DNA from: Echria macrotheca
Lineage: Eukaryota; Ascomycota; Sordariomycetes; Sordariales; Schizotheciaceae
NCBI GenBank assembly: GCA_030411725.1
Contig: MU839842.1
Location: 806,001-870,000, forward strand
Direction: 5' to 3'
Length of the DNA: 64,000 nucleotides
Both the position numbers and the translations under genes were made by a program. The number at the start of each line of letters is the position of its first letter. The first letter of the stretch is position 1. This document shows, piece by piece, positions 25,041 to 37,002 of the stretch. The notes under the pieces were generated by a model. It was given only the letters and a program-made list of their open reading frames with translations, was not told where the DNA came from and did no database searches.

Positions 25041-26718
25041 TCAGGTGTGATGTGTACGCTCGGTCTGGATGTGGACCATGAGTGGGGGTTTCTCCCATGA
25101 CAAGAATGTTTTCTGACGTATCCATCCTTCCTGACCCGGAAGCACCTGAACGTCGAAGCGCCGGAACAACTTGGCCACAATCAACCTGCACTCAGCAATG
25201 GCGAGACTCTGTCCTACACAGTTCCTCGGCCCGTAGCTAAAGGGCTTAAACACCTCTCGTCTGTCGGCGGCGTACCGGTTCGAAGCCGGGTCGGCTGGTA
25301 ACCATCTCTCCGGCGCAAAGGTCAGCGGATCCACCCAGTGCCGAGACGAGCGGTAGGCGGCGAACTGGGCGATGCCCACCACGGAGCCGGCGGGTACGTA
25401 TCTGCCATCTATGGTGGCACCGCCCCGGGGTACAGTCCGCGGCATGTTGATGGCCCCGGGCGGGTACAAGCGGAGGCACTCGTTCAGCACGGCGGCGAGG
25501 AAGGGGGCTCGTTGGCCGAGGCTGGTGGGTGTGATGTCGCCCTCGGACGCAAACTGGGTATGGAGTTCCGCCACCAGCCGTTTCTTGTGATGTTGGTTCT
25601 CGGGCCGCGATAGGAAATGCACCGCGCCTGCCAACAGTGACGCCGTGGTCTCGGAGCCGGCGATGCACAGCAGCTGGGCGTTCAGGTACAGCTCCTCGGC
25701 CGACAGGCTGGTGTCCTTGCCCTTCTGGCTGGCTGCCATGTTGGGCAGGATGTAGGACATGAAGTCGGCGTGCGGCGGCGGGTTCGTCTCCTGGGCGTGG
25801 CACCGCGCGTCGGTCATGTCGACGATGCTCTGCATGTGTCGTCGGGCCTCGTCGACGATCTTGCGGGGAAGCAGCGAGGCCAGGATGCGTCCCAGACCCG
25901 GGATCGCCGCGATGACCAGGCTCCAGGCGATGAGCTTCATGCCCGGGAAGATGCGTCCTACCCACGGGTGGTAGCGACCCTGCTTGAGGTTGCCAAACGG
26001 CCGGCCGAAGACCAGGGCCGACGTGATGTCGAACATGACGAAGTGGAACCAGTCCATGAGGTTGATGGCCGCGCCGGGCTGCTCGGTCTCCTCCTGAAGG
26101 CTGCGCTGTTTTTCCTCAAGCCGGTCCAGCATGTCGTCTGTGAAGCGCACGATGGTGGGCTCGAAGCTGCGCAACGCCCGCTCCGAGAAGGCCGGGGCCA
26201 CGGCGCGGCGGTGTCGAGCGTGGCTGTGGGGGTCGCAGGAGATCATGGGCTTGGCCGGCGCGAAGAACTCAAAGTCGTCGCCGGGGAACTCGAGCTCCTC
26301 CTTGAGCATCTGGGTCGGGACCGTGCTGCTGCTCGACTCGGCGGTGCCGCGCGCGCCGTAGATGTCCCGCCAGGCGCCGACGCTGATGTACGAGAGCTGG
26401 TTCGGGGCGATGCGGACGACCTCGCCGTAGCGGTCGTGGAGGTCGGCCCACTTGTGCACCGTGTTGCCGCGCCACTCCTGGATCAGCCAGGGGATGTTGG
26501 ATGCGCGGTAGTGGATGGGGCCGGGGTAGGCGGATAGGGGGTGGAGGAAGATGTTGTATGCGGTCAGGATGATGAGGGAGAGGAGGAGCTGGTAGGTAGG
26601 TTCATGGTTAGGAGGTGAGTGAAGAGAGAGGGGGCTAACCTACGAGGCCGACGCAGGCGGCTGCGAGGTAGAGGAGGTCTGGGTATCCCCATGTGGTGGA
26701 GATGGTGATGGACGACAT
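25041..26718 (-). CDS. Cytochrome P450 monooxygenase, isotrichodermin C-15 hydroxylase-like
   Basis: Two exons (26718-26644 and 26588-25041) with a 55-bp phase-0 intron (donor GTAGGT, CTAAC branch, acceptor TACCAG) encode 540 residues, normal for a microsomal fungal P450. An N-terminal hydrophobic anchor (about 14-36) spans the intron and is followed by the Pro-rich hinge HPLSAYPGP. The I-helix motif AGSETT is at 335-340, the ExxR motif ECLR at 395-398, PERW at 451-454 and the heme loop FSYGPRNCVG at 475-484 with Cys482, so the enzyme looks intact. Its expected role is NADPH-P450-reductase-dependent hydroxylation of a hydrophobic secondary metabolite or xenobiotic at the ER. The substrate cannot be inferred. 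Promoter elements are described separately. Confidence 0.93.
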
Positions 26719-26817
26719 GATGCTGATGGCTGTTGGTGAATTCGGACTAAGGCTTTGGGGGATCTAGCGGATTTGGTTGATCCAACATCTCGACAACTTC
26801 CCCCATGCCTTGGGACA

Positions 26818-26825
26818 GTTATATA
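26818..26825 (-). promoter_or_regulatory. TATA box of the P450 gene
   Basis: TATATAAC on the minus strand begins about 100 bp upstream of the P450 start codon, a usual spacing for a fungal TATA box with a short leader. Confidence 0.55.
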
Positions 26826-26849
26826 CATTCCAGGTTCGTAGGGCCATCA

Positions 26850-26898
26850 CCGACGTCCACGTCGGATGTCTACGTCGGATGTCTACATCGGATGTCTA
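26850..26898. promoter_or_regulatory. CGG-triplet array upstream of the P450 gene
   Basis: Three tandem 13-bp units (26860, 26873, 26886) each contain TCGGATGTCTA and place CGG triplets at 26863, 26876 and 26889. A CCG at 26850 makes an inverted CCG-N10-CGG pair with the first. Zn2Cys6 activators bind CGG triplets as direct or inverted repeats, and the array lies 25 bp beyond the TATA box. That it is an operator is inference. Confidence 0.5.
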
Positions 26899-29800
26899 CC
26901 TCATCATGCCTGGACAGGACCAAACACTTGAGGCTAGTCTTGCGATTGTAAGCCATGTCCAGAGGTAGGGAACGCGATGGCCCCCAACTGGTCAACGAGA
27001 ATACATTTTACGTTTCTGCATCGTCGGTGTTCAAAACATAGATAGTATGCATCTAGAAGAGGCTCGGCGCTGCCGCCATTGGCACGAGACTTAGCGCTGC
27101 GGTATTGTCAAGTATGTAGTACAAAACTTTGACAGCATACAGCATACAGCATACATACATCCAATTTTGTGATCTATCCTCTCCAGTCGATCTCCGAGAA
27201 ATGTAGGTAGAGTCTGGTGTAGTGTCTGGTGTAGTGAGTGGTTGGATGAGAAAGGGGGACTGGATCTGGATGCAGTTGATGCAGTTGTGACTGGAGGAGG
27301 AGGGCATTTGGGCTGGGCTGGGCTGGGGCTTCGGTCAAGTGTGCGTCTGCATATTACATACATAGGCACATACATGCGTGTCATAGCCTGGTTTTTTTTC
27401 TTCTTTCTTTTCTAGAAGTGTTCTATATATGCCTCATTGCCGCCAGGCTGGTAAGTAGGTAGGTAAGTTAAATTGGGGGCGGGCTGTGTCTAGTGTTTGC
27501 CGTTGAGGTGCATGTGCAGGTAGGTAGTCTAGACTTAGAACTAACTTGACCTGGCTAGGTAGACTGCACCTACCTAGCGCCCACCCACCAGGTTGGTTTG
27601 AACCTCCCACTGGACTGGAATTGATGGCGGCAGGAAGGGTAGGACAGAAATTCAAGTGGGCCAATGGAGGGATGGTGAGGCTTAGAGACTAGAGCTGTAG
27701 TTAGCGGGGGAGGGACTGGGAGGGTGTACTCGCCTTGGCGGTGGTTGGACGTTTGGGTTTTGGAGCATGTTCGTTTTTGGGATGGGGGAGAGTTCTGGGT
27801 TGGGGATTAGTCAGGCCTGCTTCTTGCGTGCATGGGCGCTACTTGGCTTCTCTCTCTCTTGTCTCTCTGCAAGTTTTTCGGGTCTGTGTTTGGTTGGTTC
27901 CAGTCGTTTGGTATGCGGATGTGCATTTGTCTGATTCTCGGTAGCGGGTTTGGGTCTAGCTCTCTGATATGATCTGCGTCTATATTGTATGTAGGTAGGT
28001 ACCTGGTATAGCTGCGCGACGTTGTGGAATTTTTGGGGACAGATGACTTGTTTGTTACGAATGAAGGTGTCGAAAGAGGCGTGGGAGCGAGTTGTGAAGT
28101 ATCTGGGACAATCTGGTGAGGTCTTGTGGCGTTGGGGGCTTACTGATGCACTTCAGCCCTGCTCGGTGGGAGAGGTGTATGTCAGTACATTGGGATGGTC
28201 TGCTGCAGCGAGCCGCGGGATAACCAAGATCGGTCGAATCTTGGTTGATCTACTCTTATGTCTCGGCTCCGGACTCTGTTGATGACGGGGGTCTTTGGAT
28301 ATTCCGCAGCTTGTCATGATCGGGGTTCGAACTGTACCTATCGTTGTACACCTGAGGTGGTTCAACTAGGTAAGGGGATCAACTGGAGCATTGGTTGGGC
28401 AGCTGAGGCTTGCATATGTCTATGCGTATTCAGTCGAGCACGTCATCGTGTTTTGGGTAGGACAGACTCAGATCGGTGGTTCTCTGTGCCTGCCGCAGGT
28501 TGGTTTGGTTCAGGTTCAAGTGGTAAGCGTGGGCATTGGGCAATCGCTGGTGTGATTGGTGCCTTGGATTGGTGAGTTTCCAGCCCCCAGGAGATTAGTG
28601 ATTCTTGGAACGCGGTGGTATGTGGTCGGATATGAGTGATATTCTTGCCGGACCCAGCGACTGCCGGTCTGCTTTGCATCTGGCTCGTAGAGTCCGACAT
28701 AAGTATCGGCGTTGCCGTCGGGTTGGGCATCCTAGTGAAACTTTGAAAGAGATTTGTGTTGAGAATGGTCTGGTACTTCTCGACGCCTGGTTCTTTGGTA
28801 CCTCCTTGGTAAGTTTGTGGGTGCCGATGGTATGAAACGTAGATGCGAGAAGTGGTTTCTTCAGTTATGGTTTTCAGCCAGCCGCTATACCATTGAAATG
28901 CCTTCGAGGTTACCTAGGTCCGCTTCCTGGCCATCGGTAACTTCATGTGATGCAGGGGATTTGAAAGTTTGCAAGAACCCGGCTTGCAAATATCCACTCG
29001 CTGGGGTTCTCGACTCAACGCTAAGTTGTGTGAGTATACCTCGTGACTTCCATTCCTATCATGGTTTAGTATTAATGTCGACATAGCTGCTAGGAGGACA
29101 TGGAAACTCCGGATAGGTATCGATAACCAGTCTGTCGTTCTGCACAACCGGGAGGTTCAACCACACAAAGGAACATCTTTTCTGGATTCAAGACTCGGAT
29201 GAGTTGCCTCCCCGCCGAAAAACACGGAGCACTCATATGTATGGTACGGTGTTTTATAAGTGCCAAAGCCGGCTGTTGACGATATGAAAACAAAAGTGGC
29301 TACAATTCCTGTCCCAAGTCTAAACGAGCAGCAGCTATTCTGGCGAAAAGCTATCCGGCGAGACTGAGGGGGGGAGATAGCCGGGTTCCAATTTTGTTGT
29401 TTCCAAACCTCAGAGCATTTGGGTTTACATTTCCCTTTGGAGATTCCCCCCCATCAATCTACGGGTTTATGAGTGGCGTTATGTGATATGACCAGAAATA
29501 TATGGGCAGATTCCGTTGCTACCAGCTGTATCAACAAAATGGGCCTACAGGATCGACCCACGGGGTGGCCGACAACTTGGTTTGGCAAAGAAGTCTTCCA
29601 CGTCGGAGATGAGATCACGGTTTACTTGATGATGTGACCAAAGTTAGACCTGCTGATCCTCGTGGCACTGTTTTCGAATATCCATGGATTCGAAGAGCCC
29701 TACATTTCAAGACCGGATTAGGAAGAGAGTATCTGGGCAGCTCGTTGAGAAGTTCGGGCGAACAGTTGGAAGACTACTTATCTTACCTTACGGACCGATC

Positions 29801-30596
29801 ATGTATTCCCAGAGCAGCCATGGTTGAATTACCTGCAAGGTTCCATTCAATCTCCATCCATCGAGCCTTAACTCCCGGCCGGACGTCCACCCAAACTTGG
29901 AACCGAGGCTCTGCTGCTCACTCAGCCGCAAGCTGTTCTACCAAAGAAACCAACGGCGATCCCGAAGAAGAGTCTGCCTACACCTTTTCGAATGATACAT
30001 GCCGCGCCACAGATATGCCGGCCACACCGCCCCTGGATGTAAACAGACCCCTGAACATGACTCCGATCTCGGCGTCGGCGTCTTATCAACCTCCCCCCTG
30101 GACACTGCAATGCAGCTGGGCCACCCACTGATACCCGCACCGGTCCCCGAACGCGGAATCGATCTCCTGTCGGTCTCTGGACCGGCAGCACATGTCCGTT
30201 CTGCCGGCAGCGTTCGGTTCAAGTATGGATCTGGTGCTGGGACTTGAACAAGCGGGTGGTACCTGACACAAGCCCACAGCCCGCGGGTGCAACGCTGTGA
30301 CACGCTCGGCTGGTGACAGCGGCCTGGCGCAAAGGTGGCGTGATATGGTGAAACGTGATGCCAGATCACGGCGGTGAACAGATCAGATAAAATTAGAGGA
30401 TAGAAGCAAACGGGAGAGATGTCATTGGTTAGTGGGATGTAGTTTCTCAGGCACAGGGATCACGGGCTGACAGGCGATGGTCATATCGTAAATGACAGTG
30501 AAATCATCGCAGTATTATTCTAGGCTAGTGAAGTCTAACGGGAGAAAGGAAACAGTCTATAAACACGCACCGAAACCGTTCCCCAGATTATTTCCC
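26899..30596. other. Gene-free interval between P450 and SnoaL-like genes
   Basis: Contains ACAGCAT/TACA simple repeats near 27130-27165, several TAGGTA-type motifs (27460-27580) and a TACCTAGGTC near-palindrome at 28911. Frames of 70-165 residues occur but lack motifs or convincing splice signals. A tRNA-like GGTTCGAACT at about 28325 has no matching stems. I see no supported gene. Confidence 0.55.
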
Positions 30597-31492
30597 CTAT
30601 TTCTCGTGCTCCCAGAACAGATCGACACCCTCCCCGTCCAGCCACTTCTCCATCTCGCCGTACATGCGGTCCCACAAACCGAGATCGAACGGCGTAGGCA
30701 GGTGCACGTCAATCTCGTAACCCAGCCTCGCCTGGGCGGCGCCGAGGAAGCAGTAGCCCTTGGGATACCGATCGAGCTCGGCCGCCGTAAACCGCGGGGC
30801 CGTGTACCCGTCGACGGGCACGACCTTGTCCTTCTCGTAAAAGAGCTTGACGTACTTGGCCTTCCACCCGTCCGTGGCACTCTTCTCGCAGAAGAAGATG
30901 AAGCGGCAGTCGCAGTCGACGTCGAACTGGGAATCGGGAAAGGTGAAACGATGCGTGATGGTCGCCTTCATCTTGCCGATGGCCCGGGTGGGCGAGGAGC
31001 CCAGCTCGGCGAGCGTGCCGCACTCGCGGTGCATGATGAAGACGCCCTTTTCCTTGCCGGCCTTGGAGATGGCGATGAACTCGTCGACCGGGCGGGGTCC
31101 AGACCAGGCTGTTTGCGGTTAGTTGGAGACGGTACGACAAGGTCAGGGGACGACGTACTGGTCCACACGGTGCCATCCTCGGTGAACAGAGACCGGTAAT
31201 TAGCCCACTCGGACGCGTCACGGTACACGGGCCAGCCCTTGCACAGCTCGGCCACGGCCAGGCGGTCCAGCAGCTGCTCGACGGTGCCGTTGATGTGCGA
31301 GTAGCTCTTGGTGTGCGGGTCGACGGGCGACGTCACCGTCGACGCGGCGGTAAAGATGGTCTCCTTGGCCATTGCGTTGCTGCCCATTGTGCTGATGATG
31401 CTGCTGTTGCTACTGTCTGTGTTGACAGAAGTGTTCGGGTGCAGAGTTGCCGTCTTGGAGCCCTCTTTTGTACCCGAATCGTTGATAACCAT
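30597..31492 (-). CDS. SnoaL-like (NTF2-fold) domain protein
   Basis: Two exons (31492-31159 and 31108-30597) with a 50-bp phase-1 intron (donor GTACGT, CTAAC branch, acceptor AAACAG) encode 281 residues. The first 60 or so are Ser/Thr-rich and poorly ordered. The NTF2-like core starts with LLDRLAVAELCKGWPVYRD, passes ANYRSLFTEDGTVWTTWSG across the intron and continues to DCDCRFIFFCEK. A C-terminal part includes KLFYEKDKVVPVDG and ends in WEHEK. SnoaL-like proteins include polyketide cyclases, dehydratases and catalytically silent relatives. The neighbouring P450 on the same strand makes a role in secondary metabolism possible but unproven. The start is the first ATG in frame; a later Met is also possible. 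Confidence 0.82.
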
Positions 31493-34400
31493 GTTGGGCT
31501 GCTGGCCGAGTTTTAGTCTGGTGTCAACGATCAAGCGGTGACCACGTCAGGGGCCGAAAAAAGAGCGGAGCAAGAGATAGAAAGAACGAGATGACACCAC
31601 TGGCGAGCCCGAAAGTGGACCACGACGGACAGACTCGGTTTTGTACCTGATGGGGACAGGACCAAAAGCAGTCGCGTAATGCCGATTCGGACGTCGTGCA
31701 CATGGACCCAACGGTAGACTGCAGGTGGCCCCCCCTTTCCCCATGGTCGGGATCGCACCTCGATTGGATCGATTTCGTCGGCGGGGGGCCGGGATAGGTA
31801 GTGCCGGTGAAGCAACTGGCTGAGTGAGTGTCTGGGAGGCAAAAAAGGAGCCAAGGTATGACAAGTCAGGCAGAGAAAAGTCTGGGGAGCAGTGAGCTCG
31901 ATCATTTCACCCAGTCAAGTGTCTTGTCCATGTCATCATCTTACACCCCTCTGGTTCCCCTGGTTGGTCTCCCCAAACCGGTGGTAACGTAACCTGATCG
32001 AAAGCAACACAAGAATACGCCACCACAGAAGAAGAAAAAAAAACCATGATATGCGGTGAACATCCAGCAAGAAAAAAAGCAGGCTTCCTTCGCTCCGTCC
32101 GCTGGTCTGCCATTGGGCTGCATGCATATGCCCATGCAGCTTCCTCCTGCAGGTCTCCTGCAGAGCGTGGCATCTGCCCGCCCGACGGTGGCTTCTGTTT
32201 GGGGGCTGCCGAGTCCGCCCGGGCTGACCGCCAGGTCGGGGATATCTTACCGAGTCCCGTAGCGGCCGTGATCGGCCCATTCTGCTGCGGTTTGCGCTGG
32301 CAAGGACAGACAGAGAAACAAAATGCTCGGCGACTGCCAACTGGTGTGACCTGTCATGTCCCCGCGGTTTGGGATGGATCATCGATTCGGTTCTGGACGG
32401 TCTAGCTGCTGCAGAAATGACTGATTTTTTGGGACGAGAGAGCAGGTTTTTGAGGTGGTGGTCTCACCGACGGAATAACCTGGGGTTTATTCGGAGCCGT
32501 ACGCGGCTGTCCTTCCGCCGAGAGGGGTTGCACGCCCGAGATTGGCCGGGGATAGCCACGTGCATCCCGGGGCTCCACATCGGCTCGGCCGGGTCAGACG
32601 GTGAGGAGGTGAGTCAAGTGCGTATCATGACGAGGGTTGGGAGGAAAGGACGAAATGATGCGGTGAGATGGGGTCGGCTATGACACGGACGGCCCGGTCC
32701 CGTCTCGGCTCGCTCAGATTAGACATTGAGACGATGCCGTTTGAAGCTAATGGCGATAGCATCACTTGGACTGTGTAAGCGCCAGGCTGAGGTAAGTGTA
32801 TGGGGCTGGGAATACGGCCGTCCGGTGTGACGTTTCGTTCAAAGTTGAGAGCTTCAATGAACAATCATTGATTTTCTGGCTCTCAGTCAGGAACTTGCAG
32901 AACTTGCCACTTCTGAGACAATTCGACAAGCACATCGTTGATGATTGATCACACACCCTCTTTAAGGGCAATCGCCGACCAGGGCCGGAAAAAACCTTCC
33001 AGGACCTAGCAAGAAGGGCCGACAACTTGACAAGAATAGCCTCATTGCTAGCGCAGACAGTGTCGGGGGTAGGTAGGAGCGTATGGAAAAAGCCCCTGGC
33101 CAGTCAACTGCTCGATTCCTCCGTCCCAAGACGACGGTCTCTCACCGCACCACCGCCACAAACGTATTGACACCGAGAAAAAGCGGGATATCTCCGAATG
33201 ACGGAATGAAAACCCCAAAGGCACTTCCCTGATGACCTGCCAATCATGCAAACTCGCGATGGAGAGTCGACTCCTCCGACTCGGACCCCGAATTCCAGTC
33301 ATCCCATTACCGATCGATTCGACTAGAACCTCATCGCCACCCCATGGGGGTCCAGACCCCTTCTGATCACGCAGTTACAGTCTTCGCATCATACAACATT
33401 GAAAAGTGGAGATGCACACTCTGCGAGAGGAGGAAAGAATGCGTCAAGAGCCGAATGACACGGGGGCGGAAGTGGAAGCGGTACCTGTGGAGACGAACAA
33501 GGACTTATTGATGGCGTGGCTAGCGGCCCGTCTGCTTGTGTGCTTCATGAAATATTCCAGGTTGTTGTCAAAAGATCTCAGGAAGGTATTCGGCAAGACA
33601 CGCGTGAGCGGCTGCTCATTGAAAACCTGGAAGGCTACCATGAAGTTCGTGAGGATCAAGCACTCGGAGCACTATGATTCGGGATTTTATGAGAGTTGAT
33701 ACACGTACATGGCAATTATACGACCGTAGCCGGACTGAGTCTGAGGCCTTTCGCTGTAAGTACGGAAGCTTCCATGGCAAATGTAAACGTCTGTACTTGT
33801 GGACCAGGAATTATCTTCGCAAACAGTGGGTTGTCTTAGTGCTTTGAGAGCATATAAGCCGAAAGGTTATATGTGTCGGGATACAGACTGGACTGGGTCA
33901 ATCAGGGGTATATGGAAGACCTTGATTGTGCACTATGCGATGAGACCTGGATCAGAAATTCTCCTCTAGATCCAGGCTATCTAAATACAGGTGTTGTGAT
34001 ACCTTGGTGTCTCGTATTCAGGCAAACAATAAACTCTTTGTTGTGCTTCTGCTGCCTGGTACTAGGCTGACGCTCAGTGCACCCGGAGAAGCTCACTTTC
34101 CCATAATAAATCGGTTCTTGGCTTTTACTGTTGCCCTCAGCCTTGAGAAGGTCGAATCCAAACTGTAATGAGAACATGCACAGGGGTGACGTTCTGGCGA
34201 CGACATCAGGTTGACAGTGTTCACTAGGTAGGTAGTCGGCAGGTGCGCGCCACCCTGTCGGGAAGGATATTGCTCCTGCAAAATCCAGCTTATGGAATAC
34301 ATAACATCAAAGAGCTCTTGCGGTGATAAACTTCTCTTGGTTGTTGTGTCTATCTTACGTTTACCGCTCGACCATTGACGCTGTACGAAGGTTTTTGATA

Positions 34401-35236
34401 TAAAAGTACGGATACACGCCTTTGTTACAAATACGAGGCTCTTTCCCTCATTCTTATACGCACGAAGCCCTCTCCTATCAAATCTAAAGGCTGGGAGGCT
34501 TGTCTAACTGAGAAACCGTTGACAGAACGAAATAGCGGTCGAACTCGGTGGTTTTCAGGATTTAACTCGGTCATCCCCCCGTCTATCATTTTTTTCTGTG
34601 CCCGAATATCGATTCTCTTTGTTCCCTCAAACGGTATCGCACTTCATCTTCGTTGAATCAGGCTTATGGTCTAAACATTCTCTGGACGCGTCTGGTCTGT
34701 CCTTACAGACGCTAGGCAAGATCGACGGGCTGACCATTCAAGCTGGGAATACGAGGCTTACATGCTGTTAATTTTGTCGGATTTTCCGTCATAAATATGT
34801 CTCTTGAGCTTAGAAGTATATTGATGAGAAGGATACACGAAATACCTACCTCTACACCATATGTCCCAAGCTGGACTCTGCGAAGCAGGGTTAGGGTTCT
34901 TACGGAGCGTCACCTTCTTGGCGGGAACTCCGGAGAAGCAACGCTCGGACACCCCCGCGTTCTGGAATATTCGCATCAACTGACGACACAGTCTGACGAT
35001 GCATGCTTGTGATTGCTAAGCCCCAGACTCTTTGCCTCGCCCATCGATCCGACCACCGAACTTAAAGAAGAAGATCGACCCCTGAGATCGCCAGGAGGAC
35101 GATAACTGATCACACAAACATACAACGCAGAGAAAAGCAACGCTAGCGATAGCAAACAAACGCCTCCGATAAGCGAGTCCGATAAGGAAAAACAACGCAT
35201 TCGATCCCATCTTTTCGTCCGAAGAAAACCATCAAA
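31493..35236. other. Gene-free interval upstream of thioredoxin
   Basis: GC-rich to about 32.7 kb, then more AT-rich. Frames at 32046-32405, 33406-33699 and 34797-35012 are short and without motifs. The last 130 bases are A/C-rich and likely include the thioredoxin leader, ending in a good context (ATCAAAATGG). I see no supported gene. Confidence 0.55.
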
Positions 35237-35647
35237 ATGGGCGGCGCCGTCAAAGAAATCACGCGGACGGGACCGAACCACGAGGGCGTCGACGAGTTCA
35301 ACGCGGTCCTCGCGTCGTCGCAGTACACAATCGCCTACTTCACAGCGACGTGGTGCGGGCCGTGCAGACAGATTTCGCCCGTGTACCAAAAGTTCGCCGA
35401 GCAGTTCTCGATCCCGGGCTACCTTTCGTTTACCAAGATCGACGTCGACCTCCAGCCCGAGCTCGCGCAGATGTACGATATCCGCGCCATGCCCTCGTTC
35501 ATCTTCTTCAAGGACGGCAAGCGCGTCAAGGTCAACGGCATCTACAAGCTGGAAGGGGGCAACCCGCCAGTGCTCGGCGCGGCCGTCGGCAAGCTTGGAA
35601 AGCTGGCCAAGGAGAAAGCTATGGCTGCTGCTGAGGGGGGAAAGTAA
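35237..35647 (+). CDS. Thioredoxin
   Basis: An uninterrupted 136-residue frame with the thioredoxin fold. The redox motif WCGPC is at residues 39-43 in the context YFTATWCGPCRQISPVYQKFAE. The cis-proline is at 87 (AMPSF), followed by FFKDGKRV. It lacks a signal or transit peptide, so a cytosolic or nuclear protein-disulphide reductase recycled by thioredoxin reductase is expected. It is longer than the usual 105-110 residues because of an Ala/Lys-rich C-terminal extension (GKLGKLAKEKAMAAAEGGK), seen in some fungal thioredoxin-like paralogues. Both active-site cysteines are present. Confidence 0.95.
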   Translation: MGGAVKEITRTGPNHEGVDEFNAVLASSQYTIAYFTATWCGPCRQISPVYQKFAEQFSIPGYLSFTKIDVDLQPELAQMYDIRAMPSFIFFKDGKRVKVNGIYKLEGGNPPVLGAAVGKLGKLAKEKAMAAAEGGK

Positions 35648-36180
35648 ATAAACGGGGGAAAGGGGGAAGAGAACAAAGAACAAAACGCAAGGGACGGGGC
35701 GGGACAGGCCGTGCCGATAGGTATAGGCTCATTCCTTTGCGGACCGAACGATAAATCGGGGTCGGGCACTTACAAAGGGCATTGTTTATAACAGGGGATT
35801 TGGGAACGTATCCCTCCCAGTTGGATATACTGTACAGGCCAGTCTGGAGGCGGTAGAGACGCGCGCCTCCGGAGGTTGATACGCTTGCGTTGAGCCGGCG
35901 TCTTCCATACACTAATGTAGATACCAGAGGATTTCATGGCACTTGGCTAGCTGCAGCTTTTGACTTGTGCGAACCTTCCTCAGACGTTCGATCGTACAGT
36001 GTCTGTTGGCTTTCCAAGGCGTTGTGGCGTTCTAGCACCAGATGATTGGGTCCTGTTATGATGTCATCGCATCCGCCCGTTGGGAGACTCACAACTTCTT
36101 GAACCGTGGCGCTCGATGCAGTCTTGCTACAACCATCGTCATCGACTACCAAGATTTCACTATCAAGAATTCGCGCGACC
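35648..36180. other. Short intergenic region
   Basis: 3' flank of the thioredoxin gene and leader of the next gene. A minus-strand frame at 35934-36182 overlaps the next start codon and has no recognisable motif. Nothing else seen. Confidence 0.6.
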
Positions 36181-36501
36181 ATGGAGAATCCAAAAGCGCC
36201 GCAGCGGTTGGGAAAGCAAGATGAAAGTGCTCAGATGGCGACTCGAGAAGACACCGGCAACACCGACCAACTTACTCCAGGCCAAGCCGACGGGGCGATA
36301 GTGAAAAAGCACAAAGATAATACCGGGGAACCTGGAGATCTTGTAAAACGGCACCCCCCGGAAGAACATCAGGTCGCCACAGAAACCACACAAGGAGATG
36401 GTCGCGGCGGAGCACCTGCTGTTAGGCTCGACATGGACCTGGACGTCGATGTTCAGATGAAGGCGAAGATACAAGGAGATGTCACTTTATCCATCCTGTA
36501 A
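36181..36501 (+). CDS. Small conserved fungal protein with LDxDLDVDVQxKAKIxGD tail
   Basis: A 106-residue frame from ATG (context CGACCATGG). The N-terminal two thirds is hydrophilic and Lys/Glu/Gly/Thr-rich with no secondary-structure pattern. The last 25 residues carry an alternating acidic/hydrophobic strand, RLDMDLDVDVQMKAKIQGD, ending in TLSIL. I recognise this C-terminal pattern from short uncharacterised proteins of filamentous ascomycetes; no biochemical role is known to me. The fit of the tail to that pattern, right up to the stop codon, is the main evidence that this is a gene. Confidence 0.68.
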   Translation: MENPKAPQRLGKQDESAQMATREDTGNTDQLTPGQADGAIVKKHKDNTGEPGDLVKRHPPEEHQVATETTQGDGRGGAPAVRLDMDLDVDVQMKAKIQGDVTLSIL

Positions 36502-37002
36502 GAGTCATCCTCATTTCTTCCCAGCACTGCCATGGTGGGGAATATCGCTGATGCTGACACGTGAGATCACCACAGGGAGGGAGACCAGAACCCAAACCAA
36601 CAGGTGCGCAAACACTCACCTGACCGACCATAATGGTTTGCAGACGCTCGAAATGGGAAATGGCCCCTTTTGACCTTACGGGTGCATGGGCTGAGTTGGG
36701 GATATTTTGTGGTCAGCATCGTGGTGGATGGGTGTCTCGGTTTGTCGCGTCACGCGCCATCGACGGTGTGGTGGGAGCAACATCACGTTCGCACCCCACG
36801 CGTCGCGACCTCGACGCTGGACCTGAGATGGCTTAAAATCAGCTCTGTGTCGATCGGTATAATATTTTACGGTACCTTGCATGTCGCGTCGCGGGAAGAT
36901 CAACCACACTCGAAGTCAGATCCGCCCTGGGAAATATACTTTTGGCTGTTTGTTTACTCAAAGTCCAAATAAATTCTTTCATCAGATTTTCAAGGGCTCG
37001 CG
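36502..37002. other. Short intergenic region
   Basis: Downstream flank of the small acidic protein and upstream flank of the next gene; only short frames, no motif recognised. Confidence 0.6.

Noticed and set aside
28320..28335. tRNA-like T-loop (GGTTCGAACT)
   Set aside because: No acceptor, D or anticodon stem could be paired around it.
29634..30131. 165-residue plus-strand frame
   Set aside because: No motif, no consistent splice partners, begins at a non-ATG-supported position; left as non-coding.
35934..36182. 82-residue minus-strand frame overlapping the small acidic protein start
   Set aside because: No motif, and its end collides with the start of a better-supported gene.
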